This document shows positions 11,183 through 21,324 of a DNA stretch of 64,000 nt, in pieces; positions within the stretch are counted from its first letter, which is position 1, and each line of letters begins with the position of its first letter. A program made the translations under genes and the position numbers. The DNA is taken from NCBI GenBank assembly GCA_001600415.1, contig BCJX01000004.1:763689-827688 (forward strand), given 5' to 3'. This stretch comes from Pascua guehoae (taxonomy: Eukaryota; Basidiomycota; Tremellomycetes; Trichosporonales; Trichosporonaceae). The notes under the pieces were generated by a model. The model made no database searches and had not been told where the DNA came from. It saw only the letters and a list, made by a program, of their open reading frames with translations.

Positions 11183-12831
11183 CTACGCCTCTGCCTCTGC
11201 CTTCTTTTGTCCCTCCCCATCCACCGCACTCTTCCCCTCACCCTGTCCCTTTCCCTGTTCCCGCTCGCGATCAAGCACGCGCTGCACGTGCGCGGCGGCG
11301 GCGGCGGCCGACGCCGCCGCCGAGCCGGTGAGGAAGCGCGAGGTCGCGTACGACGCGTAGGCGGGGCGCGCGAGGCAGGCGAGTGCGACGCGCACGTCGG
11401 TCTGAATGTCCTCGATGAGGGCCTCGCGCGAGACATAGTCGAGTTCGGGGCGGATGTAGCCGAGGATCAGGACGGACATGTCGTGGCCGTAAAAGTCGTG
11501 CGCGAAGGGGTGCATGATGTGGACTTCCTGCTTGTTAGGGGGTGTGGTGGGTAGGGGGAAGGAGAGGGGACGGGGTGCGAGGAAGGAAGTAAGGAGAGGG
11601 AGAGAAGGGGAGGGAGAGAGGGGGGAGGGGGGGCGGGGGAAGACTAGGGATTAGGACGAGAGGGATGAGGATTGACGGGGTATAGCGTGAAGGAATTGAG
11701 GATAGGCAGGCGCGTGGATGATGGCGCCTCTCGACCTCGGACAGCTGGACAAGGCCGACTCTCAACAACCAGCGCTGATATGGCAGGCGCCCCACTCCAA
11801 ACTGTGCCTCTGACTTCTAACGTCCCGCTGGCCCGTCTTAGGCAAGGTCCAGCCCCGCCCCGCCCGTCCGCCCACCGCTCGTCGATATCCCAGCCCACCT
11901 CGGCCCACCCAAACACGTCCCATGCTCACGGCAGTAATCTTCTCGTTCTTAAAGTACGGGTTCCACCCGACGCTCATGACCATGGGCCACACCTTTCCGT
12001 CCTCGTCCGACAGGCGGCGGAGCGGCGTGTGGCCTGGGGTACTGGGTATCGAGTCCGGGGGGTACGGGGCGGTCTGGGGCGGGAGGTGCTTGATGACCTC
12101 TGCGGTGAGGGGGTCGGTCTGGAGCGAGCGGGGTGCGGCGGGGTGGTGGCTCGACGACTGGGTCGGTGTCGTAGGAAGGCCATTGGCGAGGGTGCGAAGG
12201 TTGGACGCGGACGCAGAGGGGGTGAGGTTTGCGGGTGTCGGGGCCGCGGTGGGGAGGGGCGTCGACGTCGTGGGGTGCACGCGGGCAAAGCCGTAGTAGA
12301 TGCCCGTGAGGGAGAGGGCGTTGAGGGGGCCGAGGGACGAGTCGGGGAGGTTGGCTGACGGGTCAATCGGGTTCCGTTGGGCGAGACGAGAGGTAGAGTC
12401 CAGATTGTTTGTGGTGTGGGTGAGGAGATGGCCGAGATCCATCGGTATACAGCAAACAACAACACGAGTTGGACATTTGTCATCGCCTTGGGCCGGCTGG
12501 ACTTCGACCACGCAGTTAGGGCGTATGATCAGTCATGAGCAGACCGTTTCGTGAATTGCTGGCAATGTGCCGCTTCTTCCAAGCCGTTCCCAAACACGCA
12601 ATCCGGTACAGACAAGCACCACGCCCAGATCAAGACGCCGAGAAAGAGAGAAACACATCAAGACGCAGACGCACCAGTGGGGATACCGAGGAAGCGGGCA
12701 CCGCGTCCAAAGCCCTTTGTGACCGATCCAAACAGTTCGATCGGGTACGGGTCCTCGGGAGAGTCGGGACCGACGATAGACGGGCGATTTTGGCGCGAGA
12801 CCGGCGCCATGGGTGCGGCGGGAGCGGACAT
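11183..12831 (-). CDS. FMN1: Riboflavin kinase
   Basis: The enzyme phosphorylates riboflavin with ATP to make FMN, the first step to flavin cofactors. Three exons (12831-12675, 12354-11930, 11527-11183) give 308 residues. The motif [13 protein letters not shown], which binds nucleotide and flavin and is split by intron 1, is followed by [12 protein letters not shown] fungal-type disordered insertion of about 80 residues follows, then [20 protein letters not shown] and, after intron 2, [21 protein letters not shown] with the GYIRPELDY block. The C-terminus adds an Ala-rich and Lys/Glu/Gly-rich tail. Both introns are unusually long for this locus (about 320 and 400 nt), and intron 2 contains a purine-rich tract near 11550-11640. 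Confidence 0.93.
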
Positions 12832-13547
12832 GATCGGGGGTTGACGTGGAGGACGACGAGATAAAGACAGAGAGAACAAACAACGAGCGCAGGACGCGAG
12901 TTGGGATGTAGCTTCGGTGATTAAAGTTCGAGTCGGGGTGACAGCTGCAAGAGCGAGATGCTAACTGCGGATCGAGGTAAGCGCGTCGGTGTATACAATG
13001 AGGCCGGGGGTCGCGCGAGGTGGATGGAAAATGGTGGAAGATGGTGACAATTGCTTTGGAGTTAGTGGACGAGTCGGCGCGTCGGCTCGTCACTGGCCGG
13101 TCGTCGCCGTCACCGGTCCCTCGGGTCGCTCCCCGCCGGTCATGACCCACCCACCCAGCTCACGCTCACGCTGGCTGACAAATGGGCACAGAGGGGAGGG
13201 AGCGAGGGCATTTGGACCTTTGGCGGACATTGGAGGCAACTCCACCCCCATGGATGCACACGTGACTGATTTGGGGGCCCATTGCCGATGCACGGTCGGT
13301 GGAGGAGAGGCCACAGACCCAATATGTTGAACTGCGCGCGCACGCTCGCACACTCACTTGGCATCGTGAAGGCTCAAAGCAACCTGTTTCCGCAGCAACT
13401 TGCTAAATTGCTACATTGCTCTTCACTTTACGCGCCAAGGTAGCAAACGGGAAGCAACCCCGGCATTATCTCTCTCTGTTCTCCGTAAAACAGACAGAGA
13501 GCGACACTAGGACCGTACCACCACCGACTGAACGGTTTCTTGACACA
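12832..13547. other. Divergent promoter region
   Basis: This separates the riboflavin kinase start from the start of the glycosyltransferase-like gene. I see no further gene; short frames here look non-coding. Confidence 0.5.
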
Positions 13548-15800
13548 ATGGTGCTCAGAGGACGCCTTCCGGTGCCCGCGCCGTTCGTGCTCGCCGTGAT
13601 TGTCGCATTCCTCAGCATGGGATACGTGGGGCTCTTGAAGAAGCGACCCACGCCGCCTGATCATTTGCGCGAGGAAAACCGTGAGTGAGGCAGCGAGGTA
13701 GGGGTATGCGGGCGCCGGCGAGGAGAGACGACAAGTGGGGAGACCTTGTGGGGGTGCTGCGGACAAGTTGAAAAGACGACTGCCAGTTGTGGGATGTTCT
13801 GTTCTGTTAATGGAATGACGATTATCTCATTTGAGAGACTGCGCGACTCACCACGCCCGCGTACCCGGTCACCCTGGCACCGTTCCTCTTGCAGGCTGAG
13901 ACCATGTCAGCGCGCGGGGAGCAGTCAACATTTAGTGACACTTACGACGGAAACGACCTGCTAACACCCAGCTCACGCATACGGCTTCCCATCGTGGTAC
14001 GGCGGTGTTTCATCGTCGTCGCCATACTTTCAATCCATTGAGAAGTTTGGAGAGGATGTGCTGGACATTCTATTCTTTATTGGTGAGCATTGCGATGGAT
14101 CCTTTGTGGCTAGCAGCGCGACGTCTCCTCTGTTGAGGGCCGTCTCTTTGGCTCATAGCACTTGGGCCTGTGTGAAGCTTCAGTGTCGTCTTCTCATTTC
14201 CTCACACCCCTCAACTTGTCCCCGAATGTCCTCCCATCCCTTAATCGCCACTATCTTCGCTTGGACATGCTAACAATCCCAGACCTCCCAGGTATGCACT
14301 GCATCATCTGACCTCTTCTTGCTAATTTGATCACAGTCGACTCTCCCTCCCTTCCGTCTACGCTCTACCTCCTTGATACGCTCAAGAACCGCAGCGATAC
14401 TGAGATTCGGTCCATCGCGCGCTTCTCACCCTCCTGGCACCCTGAACGCACCACTGCGCGCAACCTCCAGTCCGTGGGCTGCAGGGACATTCTGTGGCGT
14501 GTTGGAGAAGGTATGTATAACCGTAGTGGTAATCGTTCCCATTTCCTGTGCATTGGTGGCACATTCCAATGGCCTGCTAACATCCAGGCGAGGGTGACAT
14601 TGGTGACGCTTGCCCCTTCTCCATTGTAATCAAGTACGTCTCACATCGCGGTGCTCTCTGACCACAGCGACTACGCATCTCATGCGCTGCTGCCGCCCAA
14701 GATCAGCAAATGGGCCAACGTGGGTTTATACAAGGGACACGAGTAAACTGATGCCAGATCACGCTGTTGCCGGAGCCGCAGCATATGCTTGCACAGGACG
14801 CAACCTACGAGGCACTGTCTGAAGAAATGGGCCCAAAGTGGGAGATGGGCCTGCTCGCACACGTCCTCCCATTTGTGCGTAGCCTGCCACCCTGCATATC
14901 CGCTGACCACAGGCCGAGTGAGCGTCTTCCCGTCATTGGCAGTGTATCTCACTAACCATCTAGCCCCGCAAAATTCTTCCCGAACCGCTTTGTGCCTTCG
15001 TACCGCACAGTCCTCTACTTCGCGCACCCCATGACGCCTGAGAAGGAGTGGCCCGAGATGCCCAGTGGACGATCATACAGGCTCTACAAGCGTGGGTGAC
15101 TAGCTACCAAGTGGTTCTGACACCGCAGAACGGGCGCCACCAGAGTTGCCCAACCGCGTCAAGGCCCCCGATGGTGACCCTCTGCGTCCCGAGTCGAGGA
15201 TCCAAAGCTTCTGGTCCGGCTATGACAAGCGTATCGGAAGCGCAATGTCCAAAGGAGGCGTGTGCATCGTTCGTATCTGCACATTTCCCCCGTGTCCAGA
15301 ATGATGGCTAACGGCAGTTTGAGGGATGGCAGAAGGGTGTTCTCGACGCGCGCATGGCTCAGGCCATGCTCTCAGGATGCCTCGTCGCAACTGTGCCTCC
15401 CGACGTCGAGTATGGGCTGCTCAAAGACCTCATCATTCCGCTTACCCCTACCGACGAAATCATTCCCGTACAACAGATTGAGGACTTTATGGGAAACATC
15501 ACCGACGAGGACATCGTGCGCCGCATCGTCAAGGCTTTCATCTATGCCCGGCAGATGTTCCCCGGTCCCACAAGGGCACAGGCGGTCATTGACATGATTC
15601 AACGTTTCAAGGATGGAGCAAGGGGATACCTGGTGAGTGGCTCTACATTAACCCCATGTTTCAGTACGGTACCCCTGTACCCCACGCTCCATGTCGGTGC
15701 ACTGCGCACGATGACTGTCGCACCGCTGACAAAACAGTTCCCTAATAGCTTCCGGTGGACTTGTGACAGCAACGGCGAGAAACCCGCTTGGTGTGACTGA
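13548..15800 (+). CDS. Type II membrane glycosyltransferase-like protein, 12 exons
   Basis: The start at 13548 gives a short basic N-terminus and one signal-anchor helix (PFVLAVIVAFLSMGYVGLL, about residues 12-30), so the protein probably sits in the ER or Golgi with its bulk in the lumen. Twelve exons sum to 1293 bases, giving 430 residues. They include a 9-nt exon (14283-14291) and a 5-nt exon (14913-14917), both needed to keep frame. The luminal part has FPSWYGGVSSSSPYF, PSWHPERTTARNLQSVG, FVPSYRTVLYFAHPM and a C-terminal block, GGVCIFEGWQKGVLDARMA then MLSGCLVATVPP. The last block resembles the exostosin/GT-type element that ends with a 'G-C-hydrophobic' turn. The catalytic family is not certain and no metal-binding DXD motif was recognised. 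A role in capsule or cell-wall glycan synthesis is inference. Confidence 0.55.
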
Positions 15801-16142
15801 GTGACTGAGCTGTAGATTATCTGCATGGATCAATGAGTTCATGGAGCGCGCATCCGGCAGTATTGCGCATGCTCCGCATGTTGTGGTGGTGACAAATGTC
15901 TCAGCTGCCAGTTGCTTGACCACATCTTGAGCCGATGGCCAGATCCCGACTGCGCCTCGAGAGCCGAGGTGGCCAGAGCACCCAGGGCCGGATATCAGAA
16001 GAGGCCCGAGCGCCAAAGCTGTGCTTGCTTCTCGCGTCTTTGCCTCTGTACGCTTCGCTTCACCACACTCTGAACACTGAACAACCCTCTTCCTCACGCT
16101 CACTTCTTCTGTCCACACCTACCTATCAACTCATCACTCTCA
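15801..16142. other. Intergenic region
   Basis: This holds the 3' UTR of the preceding gene and the promoter of the F-box gene. A C/T-rich stretch lies just upstream of 16143. Confidence 0.5.
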
Positions 16143-17731
16143 ATGACTCCTGGCTCAGGCGGTATTCTGAGTCTCCCCGATGAGGTAGATTGCATGCGCC
16201 ATTCAGCACTGATGACTCCAGCTCCTCGTTCAAGTCTTTGTTGAGGCCGCCATCGACGACGTCTCGTCGCTCCTGGACATTGGGCTCACTTGCCAAGCTT
16301 TTCATGCCATTGTCCTGGTACGAGCGGCCTTGTTTCACTACCTCCTCCCCTGTTGGTCTGGCGACTAACCCCCTCCAAAGGACGACGATGCAGTCTGGCG
16401 CGAGATTCACAACATCAAATACGACGACCCTCGCGCTGCGTGCGCATTCCTTACGCCGCGCACACAGTACTCGTGGAAAGACCGCGTTCTGGATCGTCTT
16501 TACACCACAGAGTTTATGGCACAGCTGTTCTCTTTTGACCTGTTAATACGAGACCCGGTTGATCACTCTACTCCCCTTGTAAGTTTGGCGCAAGGCCGTC
16601 TATTAACAGCAGATGAATGCAACGCCCCTCGTGTTGGCAACCATTCAGGACTTGATCAACGACTTGCCCGCTCTGGGCAAACCGTCAAAGAATGCCCCTC
16701 TTATCGAGACTTTGATCTTGTCTGGCGTCTTTTCGATGATGCTCGCCCGAAGAATCCCTGATGGCACCAACGCAGGCGACCACATCCAGGCCGTCGTCTG
16801 CCACTGGCCTGCGCTTAAGGAACTAGGCAGCATCGCTATTCGGGGGCAGCGTAAACCCTACCTATTGTATCATCACGGCAAGGACCAACAACCCTACGGA
16901 CCGTGGGGTAAAACGACAATCTGGCATGGAGTTGGCTTGGATGCCATGATGGGAGGTGAGCACACTCTCTGAGGAGTCGAGCTGACTTGTAGAGATGATC
17001 CTCGACAGTCGAGCTCCGGGCATCTACGAGGACGCACGCGTCAAGAAGGCTATTAGCCAGGTCTTCGGTTGCGGACTGGACTCTGTTCGGGGCCCTGGTC
17101 TTCTGGGCCTCAAGCGCTTGGGTGACCGGGGAGACGGCAGCGTCTGGGATTGGGCCCAGGTTGAGGGCGAGTGGTGCGCAAAGCATTCCATTATCGTGAC
17201 GGACGGCACCGGCTTGTGCACCGAGGAGCAGGAGCTGTACACGCTCAGGCTTGTCGACAAGGCAACCATAGACACGGAAAGGGCCAAGACCCCAAGTGAC
17301 GTATTAAGCGTGTCTTGGTCCGACTTTGTCGGCCTCGACCTCGACAACGACTCTGCCCTGCTCTCACTCTACTTCTGCGGCTCTCCTACCAACGGCTCCG
17401 CTGGATTCATCTTTGGCGTCGTGCACCTCACTTCCGACAACCCCCCTCAGGTGCAGTGGGATGTCGCGTTCGCCAGTCGTCAGCGAAGGAGGCTGTTCCG
17501 CGCAGTGCAACTTGGCGGCCCGGGTTCGAAGCGAGGTGCTGTTGGGGTAAGTGTCAAGTCACGGGCTATGGAGCTAACATTTAGACGTGGTACGAGGGCC
17601 CTTCCTTCCGGTCTGTGTACGGGGACCATTGGTACGATGGGTTCACTGGAACGAGCTGCTTCTTCAAGATCGTACAAACCAAGCGCCAACCAGCGCGGAC
17701 GCGGAACGGGCATTCCTCGCGCCGGCAGTGA
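16143..17731 (+). CDS. F-box protein
   Basis: An F-box opens the protein: ILSLPDELLVQVFVEAA then SSLLDIGLTCQAFHAIV and DDDAVWREIH, split by two introns. This implies binding to Skp1 and a substrate-receptor role in an SCF ubiquitin ligase. Six exons (16143-16184, 16222-16317, 16381-16578, 16613-16955, 16993-17546, 17585-17731) give 459 residues in frame. The remainder has no recognised repeat. It contains WYEGPSFRSVYGDHWYDG and ends in a basic tail. The substrate is unknown. The start codon is well supported because the F-box begins only nine codons later. Confidence 0.78.
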
Positions 17732-18327
17732 AAACAAGTTTCATACCAGCTGTGGTGTCTCGGGGATGGCGCCCACCGCCACATCCTCACAAGCGCATGC
17801 CCTACCCGTACATTGGGGAGGGCAAAGATTATAAGACCATGCATGCGATGACCACCTTGCCTTCTTCGCTGCTAATGGGCTCTGAACACCACTGGAGCGT
17901 ACCGTTGTCGGAGCCCAACGCACCCACAAAGTGATGTACACAGGACATGGCTTCTATCTACAAATGCTAAAGATATTGGTACAGCGTCGTTGCGTCTACA
18001 CAACTTGAGACTGTGGTGACATCAAATGCGAACGTCAAAGCTGTCTGGCATGCATGAGACCTGCAAGTGAACGGCTCTGGCCGTTGGAGGGAGTAGGCGA
18101 GCCAATGGCTGTGCTTCAGTGGTAGTATGATTCCTTCGCAGTGTGGTTACGCTACATACAGTATTGCGAGGCCGAGCTGTACAAGCGTTGTTAAAGTTGG
18201 ACCGACTACGGGAGTGGTGGCGGAGACTGCAGCGATCCCAACAGACTTCAGGCAACTTTATCAGCAATGGCCACAACTGTCATGTATGTGCAACAACCGC
18301 AACGCCTACAACCCGTACAGTCTTCCC
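17732..18327. other. Convergent intergenic region
   Basis: This lies between the ends of two F-box-type genes. Nothing further was recognised; a tRNA-like fragment near 18110-18160 was considered and rejected. Confidence 0.5.
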
Positions 18328-19996
18328 TCACACGCTCTCCTGTCGGGGGCGGCCGGGACATTCTCCCAGGTGGTCGTGCGGCATCCAGTCCTCGGCCATC
18401 ATCTCGAGCTCAAACTGCTCGTCTCCGACGTCACTGCGGTACTCATCGAAAGTCATGAGGCGTGCCTTGTCGATATAAGCTTGCGCCGCCTGCTGGAAGT
18501 CGGGCTTCTTGTGGGCGACAGCTTTCACAAACAGTGCAGGTACCGCCCTCATCCACTCTGCGGCGCAGTCCATGCCCTTGGGGTTGTCAAGATCAGGCCC
18601 GACAATCGTCAACTTGATGTGTGGGGCGTTGAAGAAAAGGTCATGAAACATCCCGCGCAGGGGTTCCGACCGCCGCCTGTCGTTATTGTCTCGTTCGACG
18701 GGCTCGGACGAGTGCACCTCGTGCATGATGATGACGAGCTCTTTCATTATCCTTGAGGGCGGGATTTTAATCCGCCCCGTGGCGCAACCCCAAAGGCTCC
18801 GCTCGCCCTCGGTGTGGTTGACGGCAAGCACGAGGACCACCTTTTCGGTTTCCGTGGTAATCCCGCACCCCCTAAAATGTCGTCGATAGCCAAAACAGAT
18901 CAAGGTGGCGGGCTTAATAGGGCAGTTGATGTAACCGCTTGCGCGGCGAATACGCATCACCTCGACCTCTGAGAGGTGTTCGGTGAGTGGATTGAGAAAG
19001 TTGAGATGCACGTGTTGGGACTCTTTGCTGTTCTGGACCAGGTCGACAACGCGCGTACGCTGCAAGTACGGTATCGCTCCTTTGTCAAGCTGGGCAACTG
19101 TCGGGTGTATTCTCCTGAATGTATTGTTACAAGGTCCAATATGGACCATGCGGCATTGGCTAAACCGCGGGTGGAATGGGGCCTGCATCGGCGAATACTC
19201 GCTCACGACGCCCTGGGAAAATTTGGGCGCCAGTCGTGGCAACGATGGGTCGAAGCACCCGATGGGCTGCAGGCTAATACACAGCGCTTCGTACTGTTGG
19301 CATGGCTCTCGGGCCTTGCTGTCGCGCACTTCGAGGAGGGTCTTGCTGTCGCGCACTTCGAGGACGAGATGGTGTGCCAGTCGCGTATCGACGTACACGC
19401 ACAGCCCCCGCGATGCGGCCCGAAGCGCAATGAGTGCCGTTGGTGTGGCATAAGAAAGAATCTTGTCGATAAGGTGCGGGAACATGGCAAGGGTACGGAA
19501 TTCGTCATACGGCGGCTCCCGTGGGAGTTCAGTCGCTACGTCTTCGAGCGTGGGTGACGTAGCCTGTGGGCCCACACTCGCCACATCCTCGAGTGTGTGT
19601 AACGTAGCCTGCTGGGGCACACTCGCCAAATTCTCGAGTGTGCGGAACGCAGGAAGCGGGGGAATGTCGAGTGCACGCAGGGAACGAGTCCAGGTGTCGT
19701 AGTCAAACGTATCCGTCGTCCCAGGACGGGGTCCGACAATGGGCTCGACATTCAGTCCGGGTCGGAGCTGTCCAAGTCAACAACATGAACACGCGCCAGG
19801 GGATTGGGGTGAGACCAACCTCTTTGACAAGATTCTCCAGCCGTTCGCAGCGCTCTTGCCAAGCGGCGAGGCGCGGGTCGTTATCGCCCGAGGCCGACTG
19901 TATGGCGACAGCGTCGACGTCAACGTCACCGTCGGCACGCGGCGGCTTCGAGGGCTCTGTGGCCGTGGGGCTATTGCGCTGACCCCTTGGAGGCAT
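18328..19996 (-). CDS. F-box-like protein of a fungal multigene type
   Basis: Two exons (19996-19820 and 19767-18328) give 538 residues. The first exon is basic and ends in a short coiled-coil-like WQERCERLENLVKE. The second carries an F-box-like helix pair, FPHLIDKILSYATPTALIAL then RAASRGLCVYVDTRLAHHLV, at about residue 165. The C-terminus has the segment LMTFDEYRSDVGDEQFELE, as I recall it from a family of such proteins in Trichosporonales; that family resemblance is from memory. Two tandem duplications lie within the coding part: a repeated TLExxAS(V)PQ-like unit before the F-box and the pair LEVRDSK. The intron donor is GTTGGT, which is not the usual GTGAGT, so the exon 1 junction is less certain than the body. 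Confidence 0.68.
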
Positions 19997-20085
19997 AGTG
20001 ATGAGAGTGGGATGAACAGAGAAAGAGAGAAAGCTGTTTGTTGATAAAGTAATGTGGCGGGGTGTCCGGTTGCCAGTCGCGTCAC

Positions 20086-20163
20086 GTCGCATCAACCACA
20101 CTGGCTGTAATGTCGCGTCAACCGCACTGGCTGTCACGTCGCGTCAACCACAACCGTATCAGT
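20086..20163. repeat. Three 26-bp tandem repeats
   Basis: Units begin at 20086, 20112 and 20138 with exact 26-base spacing and share GTCGCRTCAACC. A degraded fourth copy is near 20200. They lie upstream of the F-box-like gene (minus strand) and of the tRNA (plus strand). Confidence 0.8.
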
Positions 20164-20275
20164 ACTTGCCCCACCTTGATCCAATTACAACCGCACTGAC
20201 CGCCACATTGCATCAACCACACCAACTGCCACAACCACCGGACACGCTGTCACTGACGTCATGATTCATGTGGTC

Positions 20276-20362
20276 CTCTCGATAGCTCAGTTGGTAGAGC
20301 GTCGGACTGTAATTGGTTACCCCTACATCCGCAGGTCCTGTGTTCGACTCACAGTCGAGAGA
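20276..20362 (+). tRNA. tRNA-Tyr (GTA) with 14-nt intron
   Basis: The acceptor arms CTCTCGA (20276-20282) and TCGAGAG (20355-20361) pair fully, with A73 at 20362. The D arm is GCTCAGTTGGTAGAGC, the anticodon GTA is at 20309-20311, and the T arm is CTGTG/CACAG around TTCGACT. The intron 20313-20326 follows position 37 and contains TAC, which can pair with the anticodon, as is usual in eukaryotic pre-tRNA-Tyr. The A-box and B-box promoter elements are internal. Confidence 0.95.
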
Positions 20363-20777
20363 GATGGTTACAGACCCGTCTACAGCGTGGTCTTATTCCT
20401 TTTGCTCTGATGGGATGTTCAGCAGTGGGGTTCACAATGACCCGCTGTCAAAGGACACAGTCGTGGTAGGCTTTTTGTTTTTTTTCAACACTCCCATCGC
20501 TCCAACCTCCGCCACGATGCCGTTGCGGCTATGGGTCCGCTCCCCCCTGTGCTGGTGTTGGCTTCTAGCTGCGCGCGAAGATGTACAAAATCTGACGCTG
20601 AATTACAGGGTTTAGCCGTGGCCCACAGTTGCAGCTCAACAACTTGCAACGCTAAAGCCGACATGCTTCAGGACGTCCTCGCCCTTCTACCGTCAGCACC
20701 CTTCTGCTTGCCCGTGTGCAGAGGAAAACTTCAGGCTCGTGTCCTGGATTCTGAGAGGTACAGAAGGTGCTACCAAG

Positions 20778-20922
20778 GTACAGAGGGTGTCAAAAAGGAA
20801 CGAGTAATGGCGCAGGGTGGGACTGGCCGACGCTTGCTAGGTCTGCGTGTCCGCAGCAGCTCAACATCTGCATGCCTCCGCATCCCTGCGCCTTGCTCGT
20901 TCCTTTTTGACACTCTCTGTAC
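20778..20922. repeat. Hairpin element with 27-bp inverted arms
   Basis: The arms 20778-20804 and 20896-20922 are near-perfect inverted repeats (core GTGTCAAAAAGGAACGAG) around a 91-base loop. The loop shares an approximately 70-base block with 41396-41470, so this looks like one member of a dispersed non-autonomous element family. No transposase was seen. Confidence 0.75.
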
Positions 20923-20981
20923 AGAGGAACAGGACTCAGGGTGCAAAACCCAAAGATTGCGGCCGAAAGCAATGGTTCGTT

Positions 20982-20990
20982 ATCTGATAG
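20982..20990 (+). promoter_or_regulatory. GATA-factor site, possible iron regulator
   Basis: ATCTGATAG, followed by GATATC, differs by one base from the ATCWGATAA consensus of fungal iron-repressing GATA factors (SreA/Cir1/Sfu1). It sits about 340 bases upstream of the siderophore transporter start. Function is inferred from the consensus and the neighbouring gene. Confidence 0.4.
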
Positions 20991-21324
20991 GATATCAAAC
21001 ACCACAGGCGGGCGAATTGCGGGCAACTGTGCGGGCCGAGCGCTCGCTTCTACTTTGGTCGTCCTGCTTGCTCAGCGTGTCACCAGCAGGCATCTCACTA
21101 CCTTCTGGTCTGAATGCGGCCCACCCACTCACGTGCCGTGCTTGGCAGACAAGAGTTGGCCACATCGCTCCGAGCGAGCCGTCGGCCATCGCCCATGTGC
21201 CCGATGTCGGAGTGAGGACAAGCAGCCCACCATGAGCAAGATTACTGATTGTTTTAAAATTCAGCCGCGGCCATCGTCTCTTCACTGATCCGCAGCCATC
21301 TCCTTTCCCATCCGCAGTTGAAAC

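Larger units (their letters stand above)
20363..21324. other. Upstream region of the siderophore transporter
   Basis: This 960-base stretch contains a T-run terminator for the tRNA near 20480, the inverted-repeat element and a GATA-type site. No coding gene was recognised. Confidence 0.5.

Noticed and set aside
18110..18175. tRNA-like fragment with TTCAGTGGTAGTATGATTCC
   Set aside because: It resembles an A-box and D arm, but no acceptor pairing or TTCGA-containing T arm follows.
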